Under the pieces are notes generated by a model, which was given only the letters and a program-made list of their open reading frames with translations, did no database searches and was not told where the DNA came from. Positions 6,626 to 12,031 of a stretch of DNA of 64,000 nucleotides are shown one piece after another (the stretch's first letter is position 1; every line of letters begins with the position of its first letter). The stretch spans positions 1 to 64,000 of the forward strand of contig JAETOE010000002.1 in the NCBI GenBank assembly GCA_021771815.1, read 5' to 3'. The stretch is from Roseburia hominis. Lineage in GTDB: Bacteria; Bacillota; Clostridia; Lachnospirales; Lachnospiraceae. A program made the translations under genes and the position numbers.

Positions 6626-6983
6626 AAATATCACGCCGGTCGAATACCGTTTCCCAACGTTCTCTTGGTATCGGCTTCATCTTCAAAGCCCACATGATTT
6701 GTCTTACTGTAACCGTTGGATAAAGTTCATCCACACAATCGCCTGCTCTGTTTTCAAAGTATTCCTTGAACTTCGGATGCAAATATAAGTCATCTGTAAT
6801 CCACGAATCCACCTCGCTCCACCAGGTACTCTTAGTCTCGGCGTCAAAACGCTGCTGAATAACAGCCAGTCCTTTTTCGCCAATCTTGAACAAAGTGCAG
6901 CTATTATAGACCGGATGCTCACAAATATAACGTTCTCCATACATGGAGAGATAAATCGTCGGTTTTTCATAGTGGTATCGCAT
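6624..6983 (-). CDS. Conserved hypothetical element protein
   Basis: A 119-residue soluble protein. The N-terminal half is beta-rich (PTIYLSMYGERYICEHPVYNSCTLFKIGEKGLAVIQQRFD) and followed by WWSEVDSWITDDLYLHPKFKEYFENRAGD and a C-terminal TVRQIMWALKMKPIPRERWE. The Trp content is high. Two TTATATTT motifs fall within it, at Tyr-Ile (6923-6930) and Leu-Tyr-Leu codons (6781-6788). The ribosome site AGGGAGCGAG precedes ATG 6983. There is no 25-bp box directly upstream. No family is recognised. Confidence 0.75.
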   Translation of the reverse strand: MRYHYEKPTIYLSMYGERYICEHPVYNSCTLFKIGEKGLAVIQQRFDAETKSTWWSEVDSWITDDLYLHPKFKEYFENRAGDCVDELYPTVTVRQIMWALKMKPIPRERWETVFDRRDI

Positions 6984-6999
6984 ATCTCGCTCCCTACTG

Positions 7000-7031
7000 C
7001 AAGAAGAAAGAGCCCTTGTTAGGACTCCTCT
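7000..7031 (-). terminator. Terminator overlapping the stop of the 7019-7351 gene
   Basis: GAGTCCT/AGGGCTC hairpin with the TAA stop in the loop and TTTCTTCTT tail. Confidence 0.8.
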
Positions 7032-7351
7032 TTAAATCGGTTTGTAATAATTCCATCAACATTAAAATCCAGCTCAATGTTCGGTTCTTCGCCCTTTGTA
7101 GTTATCCCAAAATCAATAAAGTTGTCTCCAATAGGGTTCTCCAAATCATAAACCCATCCTACAAATAACGTCTTTAATGTTATAGGGAAACCGAGATCCT
7201 CATAAATATCTCTGAGGAATACATAGCCCCGCATCTTTAATAAATCGTTAAAATAGGTCTGTTTTGATTGTAGAAGTAATAAATTAAACTTCTGATTTTT
7301 ATCCCATAATGGACATTTAGAATCAAACACTTGCGAATACATGCTTTTCAT
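7019..7351 (-). CDS. Soluble protein with the DUF6353-type C-terminal module
   Basis: A 110-residue protein. From about residue 35, KMRGYVFLRDIYEDLGFPITLKTLFVGWVYDL aligns by eye with TMRGYAFLNEFYEFLGLPMTEY..TVGW of DUF6353-like protein B, followed by a beta-rich end. The transmembrane N-terminal half of that family is missing, so this is a stand-alone or truncated version. The start at 7351 uses the leader GAAAGGAGCGTGATATTT, which recurs before the genes at 8393 and 9931. The C-terminus FKEES comes from the terminator module. Box copy 7 is upstream. Confidence 0.7.
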   Translation of the reverse strand: MKSMYSQVFDSKCPLWDKNQKFNLLLLQSKQTYFNDLLKMRGYVFLRDIYEDLGFPITLKTLFVGWVYDLENPIGDNFIDFGITTKGEEPNIELDFNVDGIITNRFKEES

Positions 7352-7368
7352 AAATATCACGCTCCTTT

Positions 7369-7393
7369 CATAAGAGCAGTTGTTATCTATGCG
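7369..7393 (-). promoter_or_regulatory. 25-bp upstream box, copy 7
   Basis: CGCAT, ACAACTG, ending CTTATG; the ribosome site follows immediately. Confidence 0.65.
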
Positions 7394-7438
7394 AAGAAAA
7401 ACGAAGAGTCCATGCGTTTCGCACGAACTCTCCGCTTA
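7393..7438 (-). terminator. Strong terminator after the 7452-7886 gene
   Basis: Eleven-pair minus-strand stem GAGTTCGTGCG/CGCATGGACTC (with G:T pairs), loop AAA, then TTCGTTTTTC. Confidence 0.8.
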
Positions 7439-7451
7439 TTTGTTTCCAAAT

Positions 7452-7886
7452 TCACTTCTTTGTCGGTCTGAATCGATTGAACAATCCTCTGAATGTCGTT
7501 GAAGTATAAGTTCCCGTCTCCTCGAATTTGAATCCTCTCTTCATCCAGGTCGCATAGAAAATCAGCGGTAATACGATTCCTGCCACCTCTACTCCAAGTT
7601 TGAAATATCGGTCTTTAGTCTGTTCCGCCAACTGATCTTTCTTGAACTGTTCCTCGCGGGCCTGCCGATCCAGCTCATCCTGTTCGTGCTGTGCATCTAC
7701 ATCCCTACGATATAACTTTTCATCGTAATCAGTGTCGGCTTTTACATCCTCCAATCCCAATCTATAGAGTTTGGTGACATTTTCCACTGCCGTCTGCTGC
7801 TCTTTGCTTCCCGGTTCAAGATTACTCAAACCATTAAGTTGACTTAAAATCTCATTTGCCAACGCCTGTCTAATTTGTTCATCCAT
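7452..7886 (-). CDS. Coiled-coil membrane protein
   Basis: A 144-residue protein. Residues 1-45 are helical. About 46-92 is a highly charged Asp/Glu/Gln/Arg helix (RRDVDAQHEQDELDRQAREEQF), probably a coiled coil. One transmembrane helix follows at about 97-115 (LGVEVAGIVLPLIFYATWM), then a basic tail (KRGFKFEE...TTFRGLFNRFRPTKK). The layout resembles small membrane-anchored phage proteins, but no family is identified. Box copy 8 lies 38 bases upstream of the start. Confidence 0.75.
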   Translation of the reverse strand: MDEQIRQALANEILSQLNGLSNLEPGSKEQQTAVENVTKLYRLGLEDVKADTDYDEKLYRRDVDAQHEQDELDRQAREEQFKKDQLAEQTKDRYFKLGVEVAGIVLPLIFYATWMKRGFKFEETGTYTSTTFRGLFNRFRPTKK

Positions 7887-7923
7887 CGTTTTCTTCTCCT
7901 TTCAATGATGAATTTTTATGTTC

Positions 7924-7948
7924 CATAACAGAGAGTGTTATTTATGCG
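7924..7948 (-). promoter_or_regulatory. 25-bp upstream box, copy 8
   Basis: CGCATAAAT, ACA, ending TGTTATG. It overlaps the last codons of the 7938-8156 gene. Confidence 0.6.
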
Positions 7949-8156
7949 TTCTGCCTTTATTAACAACATTGAGTTTTACCATCGGTTGCGCCCTCAGTCT
8001 TTCGATGTCCAATCTTGAAATTTCAAGGAACATATAGGAACCGTCCTCCGGATCATCCGCAATCACCAAATTCCCGATGGTGTCCTTTCTCAAAACATGC
8101 AGAGTCGCAGCAACACCAAGCAAAAACCCCACAATTACTCCAACCACTATCAGCAC
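7938..8156 (-). CDS. Small single-pass membrane protein, GTG start
   Basis: A 72-residue protein. Residues 2-20 (LIVVGVIVGFLLGVAATLHVL) are a transmembrane helix. The soluble part has DDPEDGSYMFLEIS, which I recall as a recurrent pattern (DP.DG.Y.FLEL) in small Clostridia phage and mobile-element proteins. The start is GTG at 8156 with GGAGAAAGAA before it; no ATG fits. Its end overlaps box copy 8 for the next gene. No terminator is seen, so it may be co-transcribed with 7452-7886. Confidence 0.7.
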   Translation of the reverse strand: MLIVVGVIVGFLLGVAATLHVLRKDTIGNLVIADDPEDGSYMFLEISRLDIERLRAQPMVKLNVVNKGRTHK

Positions 8157-8248
8157 TTCTTTCTCCTTTCCGAAAAGTTCTCCCGAATTTCTTACCCGGG
8201 GAATTTTCCAAATACCAAAATAGCATGTTTTTCCGTTACCTTCGTTCT

Positions 8249-8288
8249 GAAAATATAAAAGAAAAGAGCCATTGCTGGCTCAATCTTT
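8249..8288 (-). terminator. Terminator after the 8280-8393 gene
   Basis: GAGCCA, loop GCAA, TGGCTC, then TTTTCTTTTATATTTTC. The tail holds one TTATATTT motif. Confidence 0.8.
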
Positions 8289-8393
8289 CAGGTATCCGAC
8301 TTTATAAAGAATCTTTCCGATAACCGCCCAAAACTTCTGTTTGACCGTCAATGTCCTCCAGATAACCGGGTCAATCGTTATTTTTCTTTTCAT
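8280..8393 (-). CDS. Very small basic protein
   Basis: A 37-residue protein, beginning MKRKITIDPVIWRTL and ending ILYKVGYLKD, with an amphipathic, weakly hydrophobic middle (KQKFWAVIGKILYKVG). The start at 8393 uses the same leader, GAAAGGAGCGTGATATTT, as the 7351 gene, with box copy 9 immediately upstream and a private terminator. Gene reality rests on that cassette structure. Function unknown. Confidence 0.6.
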   Translation of the reverse strand: MKRKITIDPVIWRTLTVKQKFWAVIGKILYKVGYLKD

Positions 8394-8410
8394 AAATATC
8401 ACGCTCCTTT

Positions 8411-8435
8411 CATAAAGAGCCATGCAAATTTTGCG
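8411..8435 (-). promoter_or_regulatory. 25-bp upstream box, copy 9
   Basis: CGCAAAATTTGCA, ending CTTTATG; the first half is a near-palindrome GCAAA/TTTGC. Confidence 0.65.
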
Positions 8436-8436
8436 T

Positions 8437-8467
8437 AAAGAGAAAGAGCCTCTGTTAGGCTCCTCTC
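8437..8467 (-). terminator. Terminator overlapping the stop of the 8455-8634 gene
   Basis: GAGCCT, loop AACAG with the TAA stop at its start, AGGCTC, then TTTCTCTTT. Confidence 0.8.
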
Positions 8468-8634
8468 CTTTCGTTGTAATAATTTGAATAGCTGACACGA
8501 CTGCTACGTTTCCTTGACTCTGTCTTTTCATCAGCCAATGCTGCCATAACACATACAAAGATTGCGATTAATCCGCTTTCAAATGCGAGTGCTACTGACA
8601 AAATATAAATGATTATAGACTTTATCTTTGACAT
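8455..8634 (-). CDS. Small membrane protein
   Basis: A 59-residue protein. MSKIK is followed by a long hydrophobic stretch (about residues 5-32, IIIYILSVALAFESGLIAIFVCVMAALA) with one Glu, then a charged tail with Ser/Arg/Tyr (KTESRKRSSRVSYSNYYNERRGA). The tail resembles the SYRSYYDKRDDR stretch of the 136-744 protein. The start at 8634 follows AAAGGAGGCATGGTTAT. Box copy 10 is upstream; the stop lies in a terminator loop. Function unknown. Confidence 0.7.
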   Translation of the reverse strand: MSKIKSIIIYILSVALAFESGLIAIFVCVMAALADEKTESRKRSSRVSYSNYYNERRGA

Positions 8635-8651
8635 ATAACCATGCCTCCTTT

Positions 8652-8676
8652 CATAAAGGAGATTATAATTATTGCG
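8652..8676 (-). promoter_or_regulatory. 25-bp upstream box, copy 10
   Basis: CGCAATAATT, ATAA, ending CCTTTATG. It overlaps the last codons of the 8669-8878 gene. Confidence 0.6.
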
Positions 8677-8878
8677 TACCCTTTGATTTTTCGTATGTAA
8701 TATTCTTTCTGAGACTGGACCAGGGAATATAACGATCCTCTCTGCAAACTGGGCAAAAGAACTTGTTGACCTTTCCGCCGATATCAACGAATTCCTGACT
8801 CTCACCCTCCAACCGGCTACCGCACACCGGACAGCTAAAGCGATAGGTCTGCTTAATGGCTTTCTCTACAATCTTCAT
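8669..8878 (-). CDS. Zinc-ribbon protein
   Basis: A 69-residue protein with two CPVC-type knuckles: SCPVCGSRLEG at about residues 15-25 and FFCPVCREDR at about 40-50. This is a CxxC...CxxC zinc ribbon likely to bind one zinc ion. The tail is basic. The start is supported by GAGGACTGAGGT. It lies just downstream of the 8889-9302 gene with a 10-base gap and is probably in the same transcript. A DNA- or protein-binding adaptor is plausible; no family is assigned. Confidence 0.75.
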   Translation of the reverse strand: MKIVEKAIKQTYRFSCPVCGSRLEGESQEFVDIGGKVNKFFCPVCREDRYIPWSSLRKNITYEKSKGTQ

Positions 8879-8888
8879 ACCTCAGTCC

Positions 8889-9302
8889 TCACTTTCTTAT
8901 CCGATTCAGAATCCAGAAGAAGCGCCTGTATAATTCGTAGTAGACATCCTTACAGCAAGGCACGTTTACTCTCGCCCTCAGATGGTCATAAGAGATTCCC
9001 TGGGTAACGGCTTTCAAAATATAATCCCCCAATTCTGCATCCGTTTCCGCAGCAGCTTTTTCAATCAGCCCCATCCGTTCGGAATAGAACTCTCTCGCCT
9101 CCACACACTTGACGGTTGGATCGCCAATGCTTCCGGTAAGCTTAACCGCATCAATCGGGCGTTGGCTCAAACTGCTTAGTGCCGCCCTTGCTTTCTTCCA
9201 GATTGGATACTGAAGACAGAAGTGCTTCAACTCATAGTACCGATGCTTTTCAATCCAGTACGGATTTTTTTCCGACAACTCTGGCCGTATTGTTGTGCTC
9301 AT
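8889..9302 (-). CDS. Conserved element protein, possible regulator
   Basis: A 137-residue protein, mainly helical. It contains YYELKHFCLQYPIWKKA, a middle with YSERMGLIEKAAAETD and a C-terminal PCCKDVYYELYRRFFWILNRIR. I recall similar proteins in Clostridia mobile elements near RinA/ArpU-like positions, but this is not a firm assignment. The start at 9302 overlaps the stop of the HTH-like gene by ATGA, so translation is coupled. A TTATATTT motif lies at 9016-9024 in the codons for DYIL. Confidence 0.7.
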   Translation of the reverse strand: MSTTIRPELSEKNPYWIEKHRYYELKHFCLQYPIWKKARAALSSLSQRPIDAVKLTGSIGDPTVKCVEAREFYSERMGLIEKAAAETDAELGDYILKAVTQGISYDHLRARVNVPCCKDVYYELYRRFFWILNRIRK

Positions 9303-9544
9303 TTTCGTTCTCCTTTCCACACATAGCCCGTTTCCTCGAACAGCAATTTGGGAGAGATATAGAAGTTGATGCGTCCGTACTTGCTATTCATCTCCTCAAT
9401 GTCTGTAATCAGCTTTCCGTTCCTTGTGGCTTTTCCGATCGGCAGCCACCCGGATATGATGCCAGCTCGGACCCAGGAAGCATCTTTTCCATATACTTTA
9501 GCCGCCACGGAGACAGGAACAGAACCGCTCGCAAATTCTTCCAT
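9299..9544 (-). CDS. Helix-turn-helix-like DNA-binding protein
   Basis: An 81-residue protein. VPVSVAAKVYGKDASWVRAGIISGWLPIGKATRNG reads as a winged-helix or excisionase-type helix-turn-helix (AA.VYG...WVR..I..GWLP). It is followed by ITDIEEMNSKYGRINFYISPKLLFEETGY. The placement near the integrase fits an excisionase or regulator role; this is inference. The start is preceded by AAAGGAGGTAGACGCAG. The upstream region has a TTAACCTAGA element also found upstream of the 10253 gene. Confidence 0.7.
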   Translation of the reverse strand: MEEFASGSVPVSVAAKVYGKDASWVRAGIISGWLPIGKATRNGKLITDIEEMNSKYGRINFYISPKLLFEETGYVWKGERK

Positions 9545-9616
9545 CTGCGTCTACCTCCTTTCTACGGCTATTCTAGGTTAAGGACGGCTGTTAGTAAAAA
9601 CAACCTCGGTGGAAAC

Positions 9617-9655
9617 GGAGCAAGAAGAAAGAGCCCTTGTTTAGGACTCCTCTTT
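9617..9655 (-). terminator. Terminator overlapping the stop of the 9641-9931 gene
   Basis: GAGTCCT/AGGGCTC hairpin with the TAA stop in the loop and TTTCTTCTT tail. Confidence 0.8.
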
Positions 9656-9931
9656 AAAATTCTTTAAGTAATTATCCAGATAGTCAAATTCATCAACGCA
9701 AACTTTCAGAGTATTTAAAGCCAATTTGGTTCCTTCTTTACAAAAATGTTGATTTTTCTTCTTTGCCCATCCATGTATAAGCCGATATATGCCGCCTCTA
9801 TTTTTTGTATATGCATATATCTTTTTACATCGCTCAGCTTGTCGAGTAAAATAATCAACTTTTCTGTGATTCCGACTTATTTCAGCTATAACTCTGTCGT
9901 GGTATGCTTTCGTTTTCCTTTCGTCTATCAT
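9641..9931 (-). CDS. Basic helical protein ending in KEES
   Basis: A 96-residue protein, Lys/Arg/Tyr-rich. It contains YHDRVIAEISRNHRKVDYFTRQAERCKKIYAYTKN and a second helical part (LALNTLKVCVDEFDYLDNYLKN). The start at 9931 uses the leader GAAAGGAGTGTGATATTT, almost identical to those at 7351 and 8393. The last codons are in the terminator module. Box copy 11 is upstream. A nucleic-acid-binding role would fit the charge, but no family is recognised. Confidence 0.7.
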   Translation of the reverse strand: MIDERKTKAYHDRVIAEISRNHRKVDYFTRQAERCKKIYAYTKNRGGIYRLIHGWAKKKNQHFCKEGTKLALNTLKVCVDEFDYLDNYLKNFKEES

Positions 9932-9947
9932 AAATATCACACTCCTT

Positions 9948-10253
9948 TCATAAGAGCAGTTGCGATTTCTGCGCTTTCCAACGAATCATGGTCATCTCGC
10001 ACGGGTAATCTTCGTATCCCATCGTTTCCGGAGTAATGAATCCCTCCAGGACTCCTCGAATAATTTCTGCTTCATACTGCTTGTATGGAAAAATATCCTC
10101 TGGCAATTCTCTATGTAGCCTACCGCACTTTGGACATCTCAATCTCCGGATTATCGTTCTATTTGTAACACGTCCTTTTGTCCGTACAATCCGTTTTACC
10201 TTATCGTAAAGTTTCAGTCGTCCGCCACACTTCGGGCAGACTGTTTCATTCAC
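9948..10253 (-). CDS. DUF6431-like zinc-ribbon protein, GTG start
   Basis: A 101-residue protein. CPKCGGRL (residues 5-12) and CPKCGRLHRELP (about 39-50) form a zinc ribbon. It is followed by FPYKQYEAEIIRGVLEG and YEDYPCEMTMIRWK, which I recall as the conserved core of DUF6431, a family with transposase-like zinc-finger and helix-turn-helix parts. The start is GTG at 10253; no ATG is near and the ribosome site GAGGTGAT lies upstream. It is divergent from the integrase across about 140 bases that hold a GGTTATATTTTAACC palindrome, so it may regulate the integrase (inference). Confidence 0.75.
   Translation of the reverse strand: MNETVCPKCGGRLKLYDKVKRIVRTKGRVTNRTIIRRLRCPKCGRLHRELPEDIFPYKQYEAEIIRGVLEGFITPETMGYEDYPCEMTMIRWKAQKSQLLL
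9949..9973 (-). promoter_or_regulatory. 25-bp upstream box, copy 11
   Basis: CGCAGAAAT, GCAACTG, ending CTTATG. It is also the last codons and stop of the 9948-10253 gene. Confidence 0.65.
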
Positions 10254-10320
10254 GCTAACCGTATATCATCACCTCGATTCTTAATCTAGGTTAAAATATA
10301 ACCCGCAAGAAAGTTTAAAT

Positions 10321-10356
10321 GTAGGAGTTGACAATTCCTACACTATGATATATGAT
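10321..10356 (+). promoter_or_regulatory. Integrase promoter with overlapping inverted repeat
   Basis: TTGACA at 10328-10333 and TATGAT at 10351-10356 are separated by exactly 17 bases. The inverted repeat GTAGGA (10321-10326) / TCCTAC (10336-10341) brackets the -35 and could be an operator. GTAGGA also occurs twice just after the integrase (11642 and 11656). Confidence 0.8.
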
Positions 10357-10390
10357 TGCTATGGATGTTGCAACAGAAAGGAGAGATGAG

Positions 10391-11629
10391 ATGTTAATTA
10401 AATGTCCTGAGTGCGAACTGCAGATAAGTGACAAGGCTTTGATTTGCCCGCATTGTGGCTATCCAATTCAGCCGGATGCAAAGCCACGAGTTCCGCGAAA
10501 ATCAAACAAGCGCAGACGCCTGCCAAACGGATTCGGACAGATCAGTGAGATTAAGGGACGAAATCTTCGTAATCCGTTCCGAGCAATGGTGACAGTTGGA
10601 AAGACCAAAACAGGCAGACCCATTTGCAAACCTTTGAAACCGGAATCGTATTTTCCAACTTATAACGACGCTTATGCCGCCCTGGTGGAATATAACAAGA
10701 ATCCTTATGATCTTGGTCCCGCCATCACAGCAAAGGAACTATACGAGAAATGGACAGAGAGCTATTTTAAAACCTTGAAGTCAGACGCGAGTGCAAGAGC
10801 AGTAGACGCCGCCTGGGCGTATTGTACTTCCGTATACGACATGAGAGTGATGGATATCCGTGCCAGGCATGTGAAAGGCTGTATGGAAGAGGGGACAGCG
10901 ATTGTAAAAGGGAAAGAGCAACATCCCAGCGCTGCCATGAAGAACAAAATCAAATCCCTGTTCAATCAAATGCTGGACTATGCTTTGGAATATGAGCTTG
11001 TAGATCGGAATTACTCCAGAACTTTCAACCTGTCGGATGAAGTCATCAAGGAAGTTACAAGTGTCAAGAAAGGTCATATCGCTTTTACGGATGAAGAGAT
11101 AGCATTGCTTTGGGAACATGTGGATGACAAACGGTATGTTGACGCAATCCTGATTCAATGCTATTCTGGATGGAGACCGCAGGAGCTTGGATTGCTGGAA
11201 CTGGAAAACGTTGATCTTGAAAACTGGACTTTCAAAGGTGGTATGAAAACTGAAGCGGGTACCGACAGAGTTGTTCCTATCCATTCAAGAATCCGACCTT
11301 TGGTTCTTCGGAAGTATAAAGAGGCTAAAGCTCTTGGAAGTAAGTATCTGTTCAACTGCACTGACCCAGACAGTAACCGCAAAAACATAATGTTCACCTA
11401 TAACCGGTACCAGAAAGGTTTTACCCGAATCCGGACAGAACTGAATCTTAATCCGGAACACCGTCCACATGACGGACGTACACACTTTGTCACCGCTGCC
11501 AAAAAAGCAGGTGTTGACGAATATGCAATCAAATATATGGTGGGTCATAAAATCTCGGACATCACCGAAAAGGTATACACGAAAAGAGAGTTTGAATGGC
11601 TCAAAGAAGAAATAGAAAAAATAAAATAG
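10391..11629 (+). CDS. int: Tyrosine recombinase with N-terminal zinc ribbon
   Basis: A 412-residue site-specific integrase. Residues 4-23 (CPECELQISDKALICPHCGY) are a zinc ribbon. An arm-binding AP2-like region (about 45-105, FRAMVTVGKTKTGRPICKP) and a helical core-binding domain follow. Catalytic residues visible are Arg in GWRPQEL, His-x-x-Arg in PHDGRTHF, His in MVGHK and Tyr in KVYTK. The start at 10391 has AAAGGAG eight bases upstream; the earlier in-frame ATG at 10352 lies on the -10 box and cannot be used. It catalyses insertion and excision of the element. It is the only plus-strand gene of the element. Confidence 0.95.
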   Translation: MLIKCPECELQISDKALICPHCGYPIQPDAKPRVPRKSNKRRRLPNGFGQISEIKGRNLRNPFRAMVTVGKTKTGRPICKPLKPESYFPTYNDAYAALVEYNKNPYDLGPAITAKELYEKWTESYFKTLKSDASARAVDAAWAYCTSVYDMRVMDIRARHVKGCMEEGTAIVKGKEQHPSAAMKNKIKSLFNQMLDYALEYELVDRNYSRTFNLSDEVIKEVTSVKKGHIAFTDEEIALLWEHVDDKRYVDAILIQCYSGWRPQELGLLELENVDLENWTFKGGMKTEAGTDRVVPIHSRIRPLVLRKYKEAKALGSKYLFNCTDPDSNRKNIMFTYNRYQKGFTRIRTELNLNPEHRPHDGRTHFVTAAKKAGVDEYAIKYMVGHKISDITEKVYTKREFEWLKEEIEKIK

Positions 11630-11640
11630 AATGTAATTGG

Positions 11641-11720
11641 TGTAGGAATATGGATGTAGGAGTGGTGCATGAATAATATACGAGTTACGTACATTTTACC
11701 GCTTTTTACCACTCCCAACC
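11641..11720. other. Candidate right attachment region
   Basis: Downstream of the integrase are two GTAGGA copies and an inverted repeat GGAGTGGT (11659-11666) / ACCACTCC (11708-11715). Such repeats often lie near the crossover site of tyrosine-recombinase elements. The core cannot be fixed without the left end. Confidence 0.35.
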
Positions 11721-11820
11721 ACTTCTAAAACCCTTGAAAATACAGGATTTTTGTTCATTAGCCGACATAGGCAGTTTCTATAATAGATTTCGTTTTAAAA
11801 TCATCTTCACCTTATTTTTT

Positions 11821-11964
11821 TCAGCAATCGCAGCAGAACAGGTAATATCCCGCAAGCAGACACAGAATCAACAAAATAAATCCGATAAAGCGATTATGGA
11901 TCACCAGCATGACCAGCATTCCCATCGCGAAACAAAACAGTGCAAAACCCAGCATCCGCTTCAT
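11821..11964 (-). CDS. Small two-helix membrane protein
   Basis: A 47-residue protein, MKRMLGFALFCFAMGMLVML followed by a short polar turn (IHNRF) and a second hydrophobic segment ending in YYLFCCDC. It looks like a conserved small Lachnospiraceae membrane protein of a type I have seen before; no function is known. Ribosome site GGTGG is weak. It lies just downstream of a strong terminator for the 12032 gene, so it needs its own promoter. It is the first chromosomal-looking gene next to the element. Confidence 0.6.
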   Translation of the reverse strand: MKRMLGFALFCFAMGMLVMLVIHNRFIGFILLILCLLAGYYLFCCDC

Positions 11965-11974
11965 AGAACCACCA

Positions 11975-12010
11975 AAAAAAGCATATATCATTATAATATA
12001 TGCTTTTGGC
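11975..12010. terminator. Terminator after the coiled-coil gene
   Basis: AAGCATATAT and ATATATGCTT arms with T runs on the minus strand (TTTTTTT) and a weaker run on the plus strand. Confidence 0.8.
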
Positions 12011-12031
12011 TGTCCCGCTTATACTGTTTTG

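Larger units (their letters stand above)
1..11720. mobile_element. Integrated mobile element (right part), tyrosine-recombinase type
   Basis: The region is more AT-rich than the chromosome to its right and consists of small, tightly packed minus-strand genes of unknown function facing a plus-strand tyrosine recombinase at the right edge. A repeated 25-bp upstream box, repeated terminators and a polar AAATATAA motif stop at about 10.3-10.7 kb. No phage structural, conjugation or replication genes are visible. The left end is outside the window, so the att repeats cannot be paired. The right boundary is placed only approximately, between the integrase stop and the first chromosomal-looking gene at 11821. 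Class (satellite, prophage remnant, small integrative element) is undetermined. Confidence 0.8.

Noticed and set aside
2775-8258. AAATATAA copies at 2776 and 8250 as independent motif evidence
   Set aside because: They lie in the T tracts of terminators and could be explained by that alone, so they should be discounted when testing enrichment. The others lie in coding or leader sequence.
1905-9973. 25-bp boxes as integron attC-like sites
   Set aside because: They have no long imperfect inverted repeat and no integron integrase is present; the integrase is of the phage or ICE type.
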